A program made the translations under genes and the position numbers. Shown one piece after another: positions 55,165 to 64,000 of a DNA stretch of 64,000 nt. This stretch comes from Planctomycetota bacterium (lineage in GTDB: Bacteria; Planctomycetota; UBA1135): NCBI GenBank assembly GCA_024229395.1, contig JAAESM010000037.1, forward strand, positions 30,943 to 94,942, in the 5' to 3' direction. Numbering within the stretch: the first letter of the stretch is position 1; every line of letters starts with the position of its first letter. Under the pieces are notes generated by a model, which had not been told where the DNA came from, ran no database searches, and was given only the letters and a program-made list of their open reading frames with translations.

Positions 55165-57597
55165 CTAGCGACCGAAAGCAAGTTTCACCACGTCGCTGAA
55201 GTGATCCACGAAGAGGATCTTCAAGCCACGCGTCCATTCTTCTTCGAGGATGTCGACATCGCGTTTATTGGCGCGTGGCAACAGCACCGTGCGAATACCA
55301 AGACGCTTGGCGGCTAAGACCTTTTCACGCACACCACCAATCGGCATGGCCTCGCCCGTGAGGGTGATCTCGCCGGTCATGGCAAGACGTGCCTTCAATC
55401 GTTTGCCGCTGAGACGTGACAACATGGTGCAAGCAATTGCTAAACCAGCGCTGGGGCCATCCTTCGGAATTGCGCCTGCTGGGAAGTGCAAGTGCAGATC
55501 ATGCTTGGCGATTTGCTCGGCGGTGAGGCCGAAGTCTTCGCAGCGATCGCGCAAGAAACTATGCGCAATGCGACAGGATTCGGTCATGACTTCGCCAAGA
55601 CGACCGGTGGCCTGCACGCGGCCACTGCCCTTGAAAGCAGCGCACTCAATCTCGAGTACGTCGCCGCCGTAAGTGGTGTAGGCCAAACCAAGCGCAACGC
55701 CAACTCCGGGGCGCAAACGTACGGGATCCTCGGTGTACTTCGGCGGTCCCAAGTACTTCTCCAAACCGGCTGGTTCGATAATCGGCTTAGGACGTTTGCG
55801 GCGCGCCACTTCCAAAGTGCGTTTACGACAAAGGGAAGCAATGCTCTTCTCCAAGCCGCGCACGCCAGCTTCACGGGTATAGCCATCCACGACTGCACGC
55901 ACGGTGGCCACTGGCAACTTCAAACGCTTGGCATCAAGGCCATGCTCCTTCAACTGACGCGGCAGCAAGTGCTTTTGCGCGATCTTGACCTTCTCGCCAC
56001 GCAAGTAACCGGGCAGCTGAATGATCTCCATGCGGTCGCGCAACGGACCAGGAATCTCATAAAGGTTGTTGGCCGTGGCCACGAACATGACCTTCGATAG
56101 GTCAAAGGGCACATCCAGGAACAGGTCCAAGAAGGCATTGTTCTGCGCCGGGTCGAGCACCTCAAGCAAGGCGCTGGATGGGTCTCCGCGGAAGTCCTTG
56201 CCGAGCTTATCCAGCTCATCAAGCACGATGACCGGGTTGTTGGTGCCAGCTCTGCGAATCATCTGCAGCACACGTCCAGGCATGGCGCCGATGTAAGTGC
56301 GTCGGTGGCCCTTGATCTCGGCTTCATCACGCATGCCGCCAAGACTCATGCGCTCTAAGGAACGGCCCATCGATTCGGCGATGGCCATGGCCAAAGAGGT
56401 CTTGCCCACTCCGGGAGGACCAACAAAACAGAGGATTGCGCCACTGTGACCTGGGCGTAACTTGCGTACTCCCAAGAACTCGAGGATGCGCTCCTTGGCA
56501 TCTTTCAAGCCGAAGTGATCGCGTTCGAGCACCTTCTCGGCCTGGTCGATGTCGATGCGATCTTCAGAAGACACGCACCACGGCAGCTCGGTCAACCACT
56601 CCAAGTAGTTACGCACCACCGAATACTCTGGCGACGCCTGCGGAATGGTGCCAAGGCGGTCCACTTCATCCTGGACCTTGGCACGCACCTCTTCGGGAAA
56701 CTCACCTTCGGCCAAGCGGCCTAAGAATAGTTCACGATCCTGCTCTTCGGGATCTTTCTCCTCGCCGAGCTCACGGCGAATGATGCTGATCTGCTCGCGC
56801 AGGAAGTATTCCTTCTGCTGCGCCTCGATGCGTTCGCGAATCTCTTTCTGGATGCGATCACCCAACTCCAGGGTGACCAATTCCTTGGTCAGGCCTTCGT
56901 CGACGGCGATCAAGCGCTCCTTGACATCAAGCAGCTCGAGAACCTTCTGTTTTTCCTCGGTGTCTTTGAGCAGATATGCAGCCGCAAAATCCGCCAGATT
57001 GCCGGCAGGATCGATGTTCAAAGCCGCCAAGCTGAAGCCTTCGCCTAAGCCGGGGTTGTGAGCCGAAACCTGTTGCGCGAGCTGCAGCACATTGCGCGCC
57101 AGAGCATCGAACTCATTGCCACCTGGATAGATGTCTTCCGGGTACTCCACGCGCGCGATTGGTACTTCACCGGTGCGCACGAAACGCTCCACCTTGAAGC
57201 GGCGGATACCGCGGCACAGGTAGTTGGTATTGCCATCGGGCAACTTGATGCGCTTGTGGATCTCGACCAGCACGCCCATCTGGACCATATCCTTGGCCTT
57301 GTGGATGCGCCCATGCTCGTCCATGCCAGGCGCCAGCAGCAGCCCAACGCGATCACCCTGAGCAACCGCCTTCTCCATGATGCCATGCTCATAACCATCC
57401 TGAGCATGCACAGGCATGATCAGACCAGGAAACGGCACCGAACGTCGCAGCGGGAAAATCACCAGCAGCGGCGGCGGCGTGTCATCTTTCACCACCGGCA
57501 GAGAGAGGATTTCCTTGGCGGCTTCTTCAACCGCACGCTCCTCATCGCCAGGCATGATGACATCGACGGGGTCTGATATGGGGTCCTTTGGACTCAT
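55165..57597 (-). CDS. lon: ATP-dependent protease Lon (LonA type)
   Basis: 810 residues. The N-terminal substrate-recognition domain (about 45-240), a long coiled-coil helix, the AAA+ module with Walker A GPPGVGKTSLA and VIVLDELDKLG, and the C-terminal protease domain with the Ser-Lys dyad (PKDGPSAG and GGVREKVLAA) are complete. It degrades misfolded and regulatory proteins in the cytoplasm. The ATG at 57597 overlaps the stop of the upstream symporter gene by four bases. No heat-shock-type promoter element was recognised next to it, so expression may come from the symporter promoter or from inside that gene. Confidence 0.97.
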   Translation of the reverse strand: MSPKDPISDPVDVIMPGDEERAVEEAAKEILSLPVVKDDTPPPLLVIFPLRRSVPFPGLIMPVHAQDGYEHGIMEKAVAQGDRVGLLLAPGMDEHGRIHKAKDMVQMGVLVEIHKRIKLPDGNTNYLCRGIRRFKVERFVRTGEVPIARVEYPEDIYPGGNEFDALARNVLQLAQQVSAHNPGLGEGFSLAALNIDPAGNLADFAAAYLLKDTEEKQKVLELLDVKERLIAVDEGLTKELVTLELGDRIQKEIRERIEAQQKEYFLREQISIIRRELGEEKDPEEQDRELFLGRLAEGEFPEEVRAKVQDEVDRLGTIPQASPEYSVVRNYLEWLTELPWCVSSEDRIDIDQAEKVLERDHFGLKDAKERILEFLGVRKLRPGHSGAILCFVGPPGVGKTSLAMAIAESMGRSLERMSLGGMRDEAEIKGHRRTYIGAMPGRVLQMIRRAGTNNPVIVLDELDKLGKDFRGDPSSALLEVLDPAQNNAFLDLFLDVPFDLSKVMFVATANNLYEIPGPLRDRMEIIQLPGYLRGEKVKIAQKHLLPRQLKEHGLDAKRLKLPVATVRAVVDGYTREAGVRGLEKSIASLCRKRTLEVARRKRPKPIIEPAGLEKYLGPPKYTEDPVRLRPGVGVALGLAYTTYGGDVLEIECAAFKGSGRVQATGRLGEVMTESCRIAHSFLRDRCEDFGLTAEQIAKHDLHLHFPAGAIPKDGPSAGLAIACTMLSRLSGKRLKARLAMTGEITLTGEAMPIGGVREKVLAAKRLGIRTVLLPRANKRDVDILEEEWTRGLKILFVDHFSDVVKLAFGR

Positions 57598-58898
57598 CGC
57601 TCACCCAGTATCGCATCCCCTTCGGATTTTGCGATAAGCGCGGCACCACAGGAATCGGACCAGACATTCACCACCGTGCGCAACATGTCGAGCGGGCGGT
57701 CAATCGCCAGCAGCAACATGGCGCCTTCGATCGGCAGACCAAGCGCAGACAGGATGGCGGTCATCATGATCAAGCCCGCCGACGGGATTCCGGCCGCGCC
57801 GATTGACGCGAACAAGGCGGTAATCACGATAAAAATCTGCTTGCTCAGGGTCAGGTCGAAATCGCCAGTCGATGCGTAGTACTGCGACAGGAAGATTACC
57901 CCGACGCATTCGTACAAGGCGGTGCCGTCCATGTTGACGGTGGCGCCGAGCGGCAGCACGAAACTGGTGTGCTTATTCGACACCTTGCCATTGTGCTCCG
58001 CGGTCTCCATGGTGACCGGCAGCGTGATCGAGCTGCTGGAGGTGGAGAATGCCGTCATGAGAGCCGGCGACATGGCGCGGAACCATGCGATCGGTGAAAT
58101 GCCACCGACGAACTTCAGCAGCAGTGGCAACACAACACAGGCGTGGAACAACAGTGCGAATGCCACGATGCCCATGTAGTAGAGCAACGGCTTAAAGGTC
58201 TCGAAGCCAGTTTCTCCGACCACCTTGATGACCAAAGCGAAGACACCATATGGGATCAGCTTGAGCACGCCGGTGGCGAGCTTCATCATGACCTCGAAGA
58301 AGGACTCGAACAAGCCGCGGATGCGACTGCCATGAGGCTCTTCGGTGTGCCCAATGAAGTAACCGAGCAGCAGCGCGAAGACGATGATCTGCAGCATGGC
58401 GCCGTTGTCGGACAGGGCACCGAAGACGTTCTGCGGGATCATGCGCAGCAGGATGTCGATAAAGCTGGAACCTTCGCCGGGCGCGAAGTTCTCGGGGATC
58501 GCCAGGTTCAGTGGCGCACCAACGCCTGGGCTAGTCAGGTTGATGACCAGCAAACCAGTGACGATCGCCAAGAAGCTGGTGGTCATGTAATAACCAAGGG
58601 TCTTCACGCCTAAGCGACCGAATTCCTTGCCGCCAGAGATCCCCGACACACCCGTGACGATACTGCTCAACACCAACGGCACGATCAGCATCTTCAGCAA
58701 GCTCATGAACATATTGGCCGCCATCACGAAGGGCGCCAACCATTGCGCACGCTGCGAATCAGGCGACAGCACGTCTAGCGTGACCTCATGCCCAGCCTTC
58801 ATCACCGTTTGGGTGACGTAGCTGGCATCAGTGAACTGCTGGAGAGCCCAACCGCCGACAACGCCGAGCAGCATCGCCAGACCAATCTTGGTGTGCAT
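57594..58898 (-). CDS. Dicarboxylate/amino acid:cation symporter (DAACS family)
   Basis: 434 residues from the ATG at 58898 (MHTKIGLAMLLGVVGGW). A start at 58982 adds an unlikely basic leader. Eight transmembrane helices and two hairpin loops are expected. The HP1 loop SSSSITLPVTMETAEHNG and the TM7 segment GATVNMDGTALYE carry the Ser-rich and NMDGT signatures of glutamate, aspartate and C4-dicarboxylate:Na+/H+ symporters (GltP, DctA, SLC1). The TM8 region with DRPLDMLRTVVNVWSDS has the conserved Asp and Asn. Which substrate is used is not decidable here. It overlaps lon by four bases. Confidence 0.9.
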   Translation of the reverse strand: MHTKIGLAMLLGVVGGWALQQFTDASYVTQTVMKAGHEVTLDVLSPDSQRAQWLAPFVMAANMFMSLLKMLIVPLVLSSIVTGVSGISGGKEFGRLGVKTLGYYMTTSFLAIVTGLLVINLTSPGVGAPLNLAIPENFAPGEGSSFIDILLRMIPQNVFGALSDNGAMLQIIVFALLLGYFIGHTEEPHGSRIRGLFESFFEVMMKLATGVLKLIPYGVFALVIKVVGETGFETFKPLLYYMGIVAFALLFHACVVLPLLLKFVGGISPIAWFRAMSPALMTAFSTSSSSITLPVTMETAEHNGKVSNKHTSFVLPLGATVNMDGTALYECVGVIFLSQYYASTGDFDLTLSKQIFIVITALFASIGAAGIPSAGLIMMTAILSALGLPIEGAMLLLAIDRPLDMLRTVVNVWSDSCGAALIAKSEGDAILGER

Positions 58899-58988
58899 TT
58901 TCACCACCCCATCGTAGCGACGCCGCCTGCTCAGGAAGCCCTGACGCTGCGGGGATGCTTCGCCCCTTTCGGGCAGGCCCAAATTGCA

Positions 58989-59026
58989 ACGGCACCCACG
59001 ACCGCTATTGCAATCGTGGGTGCCGT
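58989..59026 (-). terminator. Perfect 13-bp hairpin between two minus-strand genes
   Basis: Arms 58989-59001 and 59014-59026 are exact reverse complements around a 12-base loop. It lies 20 bases beyond the stop of the membrane-protein gene at 59046-59939 and 90 bases before the symporter start. The following minus-strand sequence is not T-rich, so termination may be partial. Confidence 0.6.
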
Positions 59027-59045
59027 GTTCGGCTGCCCCTGATGA

Positions 59046-59939
59046 CTAGATTTCGACTCCGAAGAAGCCCTTCAAGCCAAAGCCGACGGCCATCGAAACG
59101 ATGACGAACCACAACATGATGGAGATTTCACCCCCACCCATGAAGCCCAGCGGCCGCACCGGGTAATCCACGGTGATGGTCTGAAGAAAAGAATTACCGG
59201 GCAGGACTGGGTCGCCGAAGTAGACAATCGGATCCTTAGCTGCAGCGAACTTGGACAGCGGCGTGGCTGTGGTCAAACGCGCCAGGCGCCGTGGATCGGT
59301 GCCCACTTCAATGGTCTTGATGACCTCTTCACCGCCATTCTTCAACAGCAGCTCATGCGCGCCATCCGCGGTTGGGATCAGGCGCAGCAGGATGCGTGGA
59401 TCGTCAGAATCGGCCAAGTTGACGCGGTGCGACATGGCCACGCCCTCTGGCATGACGATCTCCACAGCACTTGGTGACACGCCTTCATTCAGCTCCACCA
59501 CCACCATCTGCTCATCGCCCACTTCCAGTGACTGATAAGCATAGAGAGCGTTCAGCTGGAACCACACGATCATGAATGGTGCAGCGAGCACCACCATCGG
59601 CAGCATGTTCAAACCCAGGTAACCAAAGTTCCAAGACAAGGTCTTGCCAGTGGAACGAAATACGGTGCCGAGGTCATCCTGGAACAGGCGAATCGCAAGC
59701 AAGTTGAACTTGATGCGGTCCTTCACCGCCTTAATGCCATCTTGCGACGACACATGCGGGAAAGCCATGATGAACAACATTCCGACTAAGGCCGACACGA
59801 GCGTGACCACGACAAAAGGCCCGGCCCAGCCAAAGGCTAGGTCGAAGGCATCAAACAGCACATTCATGATCCCCGGGGCGAAGTAAGCCACGGCGACCAG
59901 AACGGCACAGATGCCGATGACAAGGAGACGTTTTTGCAT
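59046..59939 (-). CDS. Membrane protein, possibly Oxa1-superfamily (EMC3/DUF106-like)
   Basis: 297 residues. Hydrophobic segments lie near 5-27, 37-60, 106-132 and 272-292. Between segments 2 and 3 a basic/amphipathic helical stretch (KAVKDRIKFNLLAIRLFQDD) precedes the paired LSWNFGYLGLNMLPMVVLAAP segment. That order, helix, cytoplasmic coiled coil, then membrane helices, is like the insertase family EMC3/TMCO1/DUF106. Between segments 3 and 4 sits an Ig-like extracytoplasmic domain of about 135 residues, which is not usual for that family. The resemblance is by eye only. It is transcribed after the two phosphatase-like genes and the 65-residue gene. Confidence 0.5.
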   Translation of the reverse strand: MQKRLLVIGICAVLVAVAYFAPGIMNVLFDAFDLAFGWAGPFVVVTLVSALVGMLFIMAFPHVSSQDGIKAVKDRIKFNLLAIRLFQDDLGTVFRSTGKTLSWNFGYLGLNMLPMVVLAAPFMIVWFQLNALYAYQSLEVGDEQMVVVELNEGVSPSAVEIVMPEGVAMSHRVNLADSDDPRILLRLIPTADGAHELLLKNGGEEVIKTIEVGTDPRRLARLTTATPLSKFAAAKDPIVYFGDPVLPGNSFLQTITVDYPVRPLGFMGGGEISIMLWFVIVSMAVGFGLKGFFGVEI

Positions 59940-59965
59940 CGGTGAATCGGGTGTGTTGTTTTCTC

Positions 59966-60163
59966 TTAGCTGATGTAACCGAGGCCGCGGAGGCTTTCGG
60001 TAATCGCTTCGTCGGAAGTGCCAGCGCTTTCAATGCTCTTCAGCTCCTTCTCAACGATGTGCTCGACAAATTCCTCTACGGAGGAGTAGCCAGCAACCTC
60101 AGCGCACTTCTTGCAGCGCTCGAGTAGATCCTTGTTGATCTTCAGTTTTGGTCCGCCAAACAT
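59966..60163 (-). CDS. 65-residue protein, possibly ribbon-helix-helix-like
   Basis: Small protein beginning MFGGPKLKINKDLLERCKKC, then AEVAGYSSVEEFVEHIVEKEL and ending LRGLGYIS. A strand (LKIN) followed by two helices separated by GYSS resembles a ribbon-helix-helix fold, though typical DNA-contact residues are not obvious. Cys17 and Cys20 form a CxxC pair. The final LRGLGYI resembles a C-terminal motif common in planctomycete sulfatase or phosphatase proteins. It lies 18 bases after the phosphatase-like gene and 26 bases before the membrane-protein gene. Function unknown. Confidence 0.6.
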   Translation of the reverse strand: MFGGPKLKINKDLLERCKKCAEVAGYSSVEEFVEHIVEKELKSIESAGTSDEAITESLRGLGYIS

Positions 60164-60181
60164 TTTTCTATTTCTGTGGGG

Positions 60182-62332
60182 TTAGTAAAGAGACTTGCCA
60201 TCCATGTTCTCGGGAATCGAGAGACCGAACAGACTGTAGAGGGTTGCAGTGATGTCTTCCAGAGCTGGGTCCTTCGAAAAGGACTTCGCAGACTCTGCAA
60301 TAATCGTGCCCCGGACGAGTTCCGGGTCCATGAGGTGGGATCCGGACCAGCGCGAATCGTTATCGACGATAAAGATTCCCTGTTCCCAATCTCCAGTCAC
60401 GCCGCCGGCTGCGCATTCATCGGAAGCACCGAAGCCGACGTTGAAGCCTAACTGCAGGTCAGGCGCGTTCACCACTTGATCGCCGTGGAAGACCTCAGTG
60501 GCAGGAACTACGGTCGTGAGGACCGGCTCGCCACCATCTTGCAGTGCGATCAGCTTGGCGGTCATTTCCGCCAGCAGCGGAGCGATTTCCGCATCGGTGA
60601 CGATGCCTTCTGGTTCGCGCCCGACGCGGTTGAGGATGATGCCGTTGAAGCCAATGCAGTAAGCCTTCGACTTGGACCAATCGACATCGCCAGAACCTGG
60701 GATCGGATGGTCGTCTTCATCACTCTCGTAACCGAGGCCATGCGCTCCGGTTTTGGTGACTCCATCTTTCAGGACCAAGTAGCCCTCCTTGATGAGCCAA
60801 TCGTTGACATGCATCTTGCGGTAGAAAGGAGCGAAGCCGTGGTCCGACATCACGATCAATTCGATCGGGGAACCATGCTCCTTCTCCATTGCATCCAAGC
60901 GCGCGACCATCTCGCCAAGCATCGAATCGACCTGCGTATAAACGCGATCGATCTGCTCTTCATAAGCCATGCCGTCGTACTCGCCCTTCTCCTCTTGGTG
61001 CGGGTGAGCATCGTCGGCGGCATGCCAAAGCATGTGACAACGCATGTCCAAGGAACCGGTGTAGAGGAACAACAGGCCACCAGTCTCATCGATTTGATCA
61101 AGACCGTAGTGCATCATCTTGGTGCGTTCATCGAACACCATGTCGGACTCGTTGATGAAACCGGAAGTATCCAGCACCTCACTCTTGTACGACTTGTAGG
61201 CATCCGGGAAGCCCTGCACCATGTAAGGACCGATCGCATCTGCCAACTCGGCGGCAGCTTCTTCGGGCATCGAAATCGGCGACGCAGGTGCGTAGGGATC
61301 GTATTGAACCGGCACGGCGTAGACCTCGAAAGGCTCGGCCGACATGAAGCGGAATCGGGTGTAGCCCGGAATCGGGACCAAACCACCCAACATGCCGAAC
61401 TCGATCTTCACCCAGTTCGACCACTCGCCTAGACCAGCGACGGCATAGACACCTTCAATATCCACGGCCAATTGCGGCGTGCCTTGTGGATCATCGATCA
61501 TGAAAGTCACAGGAGTGCTGACCTCTTGCGCCTTCTTGATCTCGACCGCGATCTGGTTGGCCTTGGTGTTATCCCCTGCCTCTTCCGCTTCCTTCTGGGC
61601 GGACTTCAGATCGTCGACGTTGACCGCGGTATCTGCCGGGCCATACATCTTGGTGGACAGCTTCCACAGCTCATTACGACGACGGTTCAGCTTGACCTTC
61701 TCCATGCGGGTGGAATCGGTGACTTTGGAACTCTTGTCCGGGTCTTCGGTCCACAAGTAAGAGACACCCGATGCAGCACCGGTCAGGTCTGGCGTGCCCA
61801 TGTCGGGGAAGACCACCGCGCTGGTTTCAGTCAGCGGGTAAGCAGCAGGCATGCGGTGCACATAGACCGGCACGCCTTGATCCGCCATCGACTCCCAGAA
61901 AGCTGGGGACTTGCGGCTGGAACGGACATCGCCACCGGTCAGTGGAATGTCGTAACCGAACAAAGTCATCTCCATGCCCACCGGATCGCTCTCCACCATC
62001 GAAGAACCGATGCCGTAGGTCTCACGGTTGACGTGAATGAAGTCGTAGAGGCCGTGCTTGCCAGGGTTGGTACCACTGATGAAGTTCGACCATGCCACCG
62101 GCGATTGCGGCGGCCACGAAGTCTGCAGCGCTTGGAAGTTCGCGCCACCTTCGACCAACTTCTTGAAGTTGGGCATGATGCCACGATCGATGCGCTCCTG
62201 GAGCATCTCTGGATCGAGGCCATCGACACCAAAGACCACCACGCGGGTTTCCGAATCCTTGGCTCCACCGCTACATGCTGGCAACAGCAAAGCGGTAGCG
62301 ACTACAGCTGCGAGTTTGAGCGAGAGCTTCAT
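60182..62332 (-). CDS. Lipoprotein alkaline-phosphatase-superfamily phosphodiesterase/nucleotide pyrophosphatase-like
   Basis: 716 residues with a lipoprotein signal peptide (LAAVVATALLLPACSGG, lipobox LPAC). The type I phosphodiesterase/nucleotide pyrophosphatase fold starts with VVVFGVDGLDPEML. The expected nucleophile is Ser in WPPQSPVAWSNF, where Thr or Ser is usual. Further metal ligands are in the DMRCHMLWHAADD segment and in VMSDHGFAPF. Insertions of about 200 residues (residues 190-400) lie between nucleophile and second metal motif. Its substrate is unknown; possible choices include phospho- or phosphonolipids and sugar phosphates. Its ATG overlaps the stop of the next upstream phosphatase-like gene by four bases. 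Confidence 0.83.
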   Translation of the reverse strand: MKLSLKLAAVVATALLLPACSGGAKDSETRVVVFGVDGLDPEMLQERIDRGIMPNFKKLVEGGANFQALQTSWPPQSPVAWSNFISGTNPGKHGLYDFIHVNRETYGIGSSMVESDPVGMEMTLFGYDIPLTGGDVRSSRKSPAFWESMADQGVPVYVHRMPAAYPLTETSAVVFPDMGTPDLTGAASGVSYLWTEDPDKSSKVTDSTRMEKVKLNRRRNELWKLSTKMYGPADTAVNVDDLKSAQKEAEEAGDNTKANQIAVEIKKAQEVSTPVTFMIDDPQGTPQLAVDIEGVYAVAGLGEWSNWVKIEFGMLGGLVPIPGYTRFRFMSAEPFEVYAVPVQYDPYAPASPISMPEEAAAELADAIGPYMVQGFPDAYKSYKSEVLDTSGFINESDMVFDERTKMMHYGLDQIDETGGLLFLYTGSLDMRCHMLWHAADDAHPHQEEKGEYDGMAYEEQIDRVYTQVDSMLGEMVARLDAMEKEHGSPIELIVMSDHGFAPFYRKMHVNDWLIKEGYLVLKDGVTKTGAHGLGYESDEDDHPIPGSGDVDWSKSKAYCIGFNGIILNRVGREPEGIVTDAEIAPLLAEMTAKLIALQDGGEPVLTTVVPATEVFHGDQVVNAPDLQLGFNVGFGASDECAAGGVTGDWEQGIFIVDNDSRWSGSHLMDPELVRGTIIAESAKSFSKDPALEDITATLYSLFGLSIPENMDGKSLY

Positions 62333-64000
62333 GACTTGGCCTCCTCTTTGCGAGCGCCGAATAGCGGTTGTCCTTGCATGTACTGCGGGATATCGACACC
62401 GAACATGTTCAAGGCGGTTGGGCCGAGGTCCATGATGTCGGGCGTGTCGGTGTTAATCGGCGTATCGGAGAAGATCACGCCAGGGACTTCACGTGGGTCG
62501 ATGCAGTGGTCACCCGACCACGACTTGGTGTTGTCCGAGAAGATCTCCGGTGGGCAAGACCCAGTAGCGCAGTCCCACGAGTTGCGGTAATCACGCTTAT
62601 AACCCATGAACAAGTCAGGGGCCTGGAAGACATAAGGTCCGGTGAAGACCTGCTCGGCGTCGAAGACTTCGATGAAGATCTTCTCGCCAGTCTTTGGATC
62701 CTCGAGTTGCGAGAGCTTGCCGACGATCTCCGCCTTCAAGTTCTGCAGTTCTTCGCCCTCGGCGACGATGCCATCACGCTCGCGTGCGGTGCGGTTGATG
62801 AACATGCCGGTCAAGCCAAGCGAGAACGCTTTGGTCTTGGACCAATCCACATCTTGCAACCAATCGCGCGAGATTTGCTTGCCACTGGCTTCATCAATCG
62901 GCGCATCTTCCTTCAGCACCAAGTAACCGTGATCACGCAACCAAGCGTTGAGGTTGACGCCGCGCTTGAACTGACAGAAGCCATGGTCGGAGATGATCAT
63001 CAAGCGGTCGCGCTTGGGGTTCAGCTTCTTGCGAACCTCGGCGACCAGGTCATCGGCAATGCCGTAGATCTCAGCGACCTTGTCCTTGCCCCACTCGGTG
63101 TCCTTGCCTTCGTTGGCTGGGTGAGTTGGATCCAAGTATCGATGGAACATGTGCGACACGCGGTCGGTGCCATCAAAGACACAAACCACCGAGCCTTTCG
63201 GCGTGTGGGCGAGTGCGTCGAACAACTGCTTACGACGCTCTTGCCAGATGTTCAGCGACTGCTTCCAGAAAGCCTCTTCATCGATCACGCGTTCGTTCAG
63301 TGCCCAAGTATCTTCCGCCAGCCCCAAGGTCGCGAATGGACCATGCTTCTTGGCGAGATAGATGGAGTACACCGTTGGGTGCGAGATCGGCATGGCCGGG
63401 TTGGCCGGGTCGATCTGGATCGGCGTCATGTAGAGACCGAACTCTGGATCCGTACCCATGCAGTAGAAACGCGCGAGACCAGTGACCTTGGCGCGCCCCT
63501 TCGCGGCCTTGAACTCCAAGGTAATCCAGTCGGAGTACTCCTTGACCCCAACTGTAACGACCTGTTCATCGCCCTTGGCACCGATGGTCAAACGCAACTT
63601 GTCGTTTTCACCGATCATCTCGACCTTCATCGGGATACGCATCGGCGTGGCGGTGGCCTGACTAGGGTCTGGAGGACCGGTGATTGGGCAGCGCACGGTG
63701 TTGCCGGACTTGCCAACCAGGAGGACGTCGCCGCCAGCTTCAGGACCGGCAAGAGACTGGTCGGTAGTCCAGAAAGTGAAACTACCTTGGGTACCCTTGA
63801 GGTCAGGTACGCACATGCCGCTCAAGCTCACACCGTGGAATTCCTCCGGTGGGAAGGTAATCGGAACGCGGATGATGTTGGAGAAGATTTTCTTGTCGCC
63901 AAGCGTCTTCCACCATGGGGTGCCTTTTCGCAGCAGACGAATGCTCGAGCTTGGGCGCTTGAACATCTCCAGCTTGCCGATCTTGACCAGAGCCTTCTCC
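62329..64000 (-). CDS. Second alkaline-phosphatase-superfamily protein, 5' end outside window
   Basis: At least 556 codons; the frame continues past the right edge (before the ATG at 63966 the codons read EKALVKIGKLEMFKRP). The N-terminal half with the first metal site and nucleophile is therefore mostly not visible. Present are VVCVFDGTDRVSHMFHRYLD, with Asp and two His, and IISDHGFCQFKRGVNLNAWL, the second metal site. DIMDLGPTALNMFGVDIP and QYMQGQPLF near the end match the closing part of the neighbour (LFGLSIPENMDGKSLY). The two genes are divergent paralogues with coupled translation. Confidence 0.83.
   Translation of the reverse strand, partial: EKALVKIGKLEMFKRPSSSIRLLRKGTPWWKTLGDKKIFSNIIRVPITFPPEEFHGVSLSGMCVPDLKGTQGSFTFWTTDQSLAGPEAGGDVLLVGKSGNTVRCPITGPPDPSQATATPMRIPMKVEMIGENDKLRLTIGAKGDEQVVTVGVKEYSDWITLEFKAAKGRAKVTGLARFYCMGTDPEFGLYMTPIQIDPANPAMPISHPTVYSIYLAKKHGPFATLGLAEDTWALNERVIDEEAFWKQSLNIWQERRKQLFDALAHTPKGSVVCVFDGTDRVSHMFHRYLDPTHPANEGKDTEWGKDKVAEIYGIADDLVAEVRKKLNPKRDRLMIISDHGFCQFKRGVNLNAWLRDHGYLVLKEDAPIDEASGKQISRDWLQDVDWSKTKAFSLGLTGMFINRTARERDGIVAEGEELQNLKAEIVGKLSQLEDPKTGEKIFIEVFDAEQVFTGPYVFQAPDLFMGYKRDYRNSWDCATGSCPPEIFSDNTKSWSGDHCIDPREVPGVIFSDTPINTDTPDIMDLGPTALNMFGVDIPQYMQGQPLFGARKEEAKS

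Overview
The window looks like a chromosomal segment of a Gram-negative-type (diderm) bacterium, most probably a planctomycete. This is inferred, not measured. The signs are a 16-kb MoxR/DUF58/BatA-type operon with PQQ-propeller and alpha-alpha-toroid proteins, secreted proteins carrying a C-terminal module that I associate with planctomycete exoproteins, many TTG and GTG starts that overlap the previous stop, and LPS-type enzymes (a Kdo-kinase-like protein and a GT9 heptosyltransferase). Coding density is high. There is one tRNA, no rRNA, no CRISPR array and no intact mobile element.

Left part (1-6.4 kb): the 3' end of an M24 aminopeptidase gene is coupled to an M1 aminopeptidase with a HEAT-like tail. 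A looser accessory stretch follows, with an orphan exoprotein module, a seven-repeat propeller protein, a truncated exoprotein gene joined to a transposase remnant, and the initiator tRNA-fMet with its own promoter and terminator. From 14.7 kb down to 6.4 kb runs a minus-strand operon: pssA, folK, panC, ispE, a DUF2520 oxidoreductase, a three-domain aroD-aroE-aroK fusion and a secreted helical-repeat protein.

Middle (14.7-35.8 kb): an exported M28-PDZ peptidase, a divergent ABC-F ATPase, then eno and an FtsB/DivIC-like gene. These lead into the large plus-strand operon: MoxR ATPase, DUF58, a BatA-like VWA protein, a VWA plus amidotransferase-fold membrane protein, a 1340-residue PQQ-type propeller protein, a toroid protein, a DUF4175-like membrane protein, and two further exported coiled-coil or Pro-rich proteins. 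I consider this the best candidate for an uncharacterised envelope system.

Right part (35.8-64 kb): a minus-strand set thiS-thiG-CPBP protease-gamma carbonic anhydrase-larE stands opposite nusA-infB-rbfA-SpoU methyltransferase. The nusA mRNA leader contains a strong intrinsic terminator. An arsenic pair (arsM-like, arsC) follows. Next come a lipoprotein gene and its tandem paralogue, which is broken by two in-frame TAA codons. The rest is cysS, a Kdo-kinase-like gene divergent from a GT9 gene, a metallopeptidase lipoprotein with sppA, a HAD phosphatase, a DAACS symporter with lon, and a cluster made of a membrane protein, a 65-residue protein and two large alkaline-phosphatase-superfamily proteins. 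The last of these runs off the right edge.
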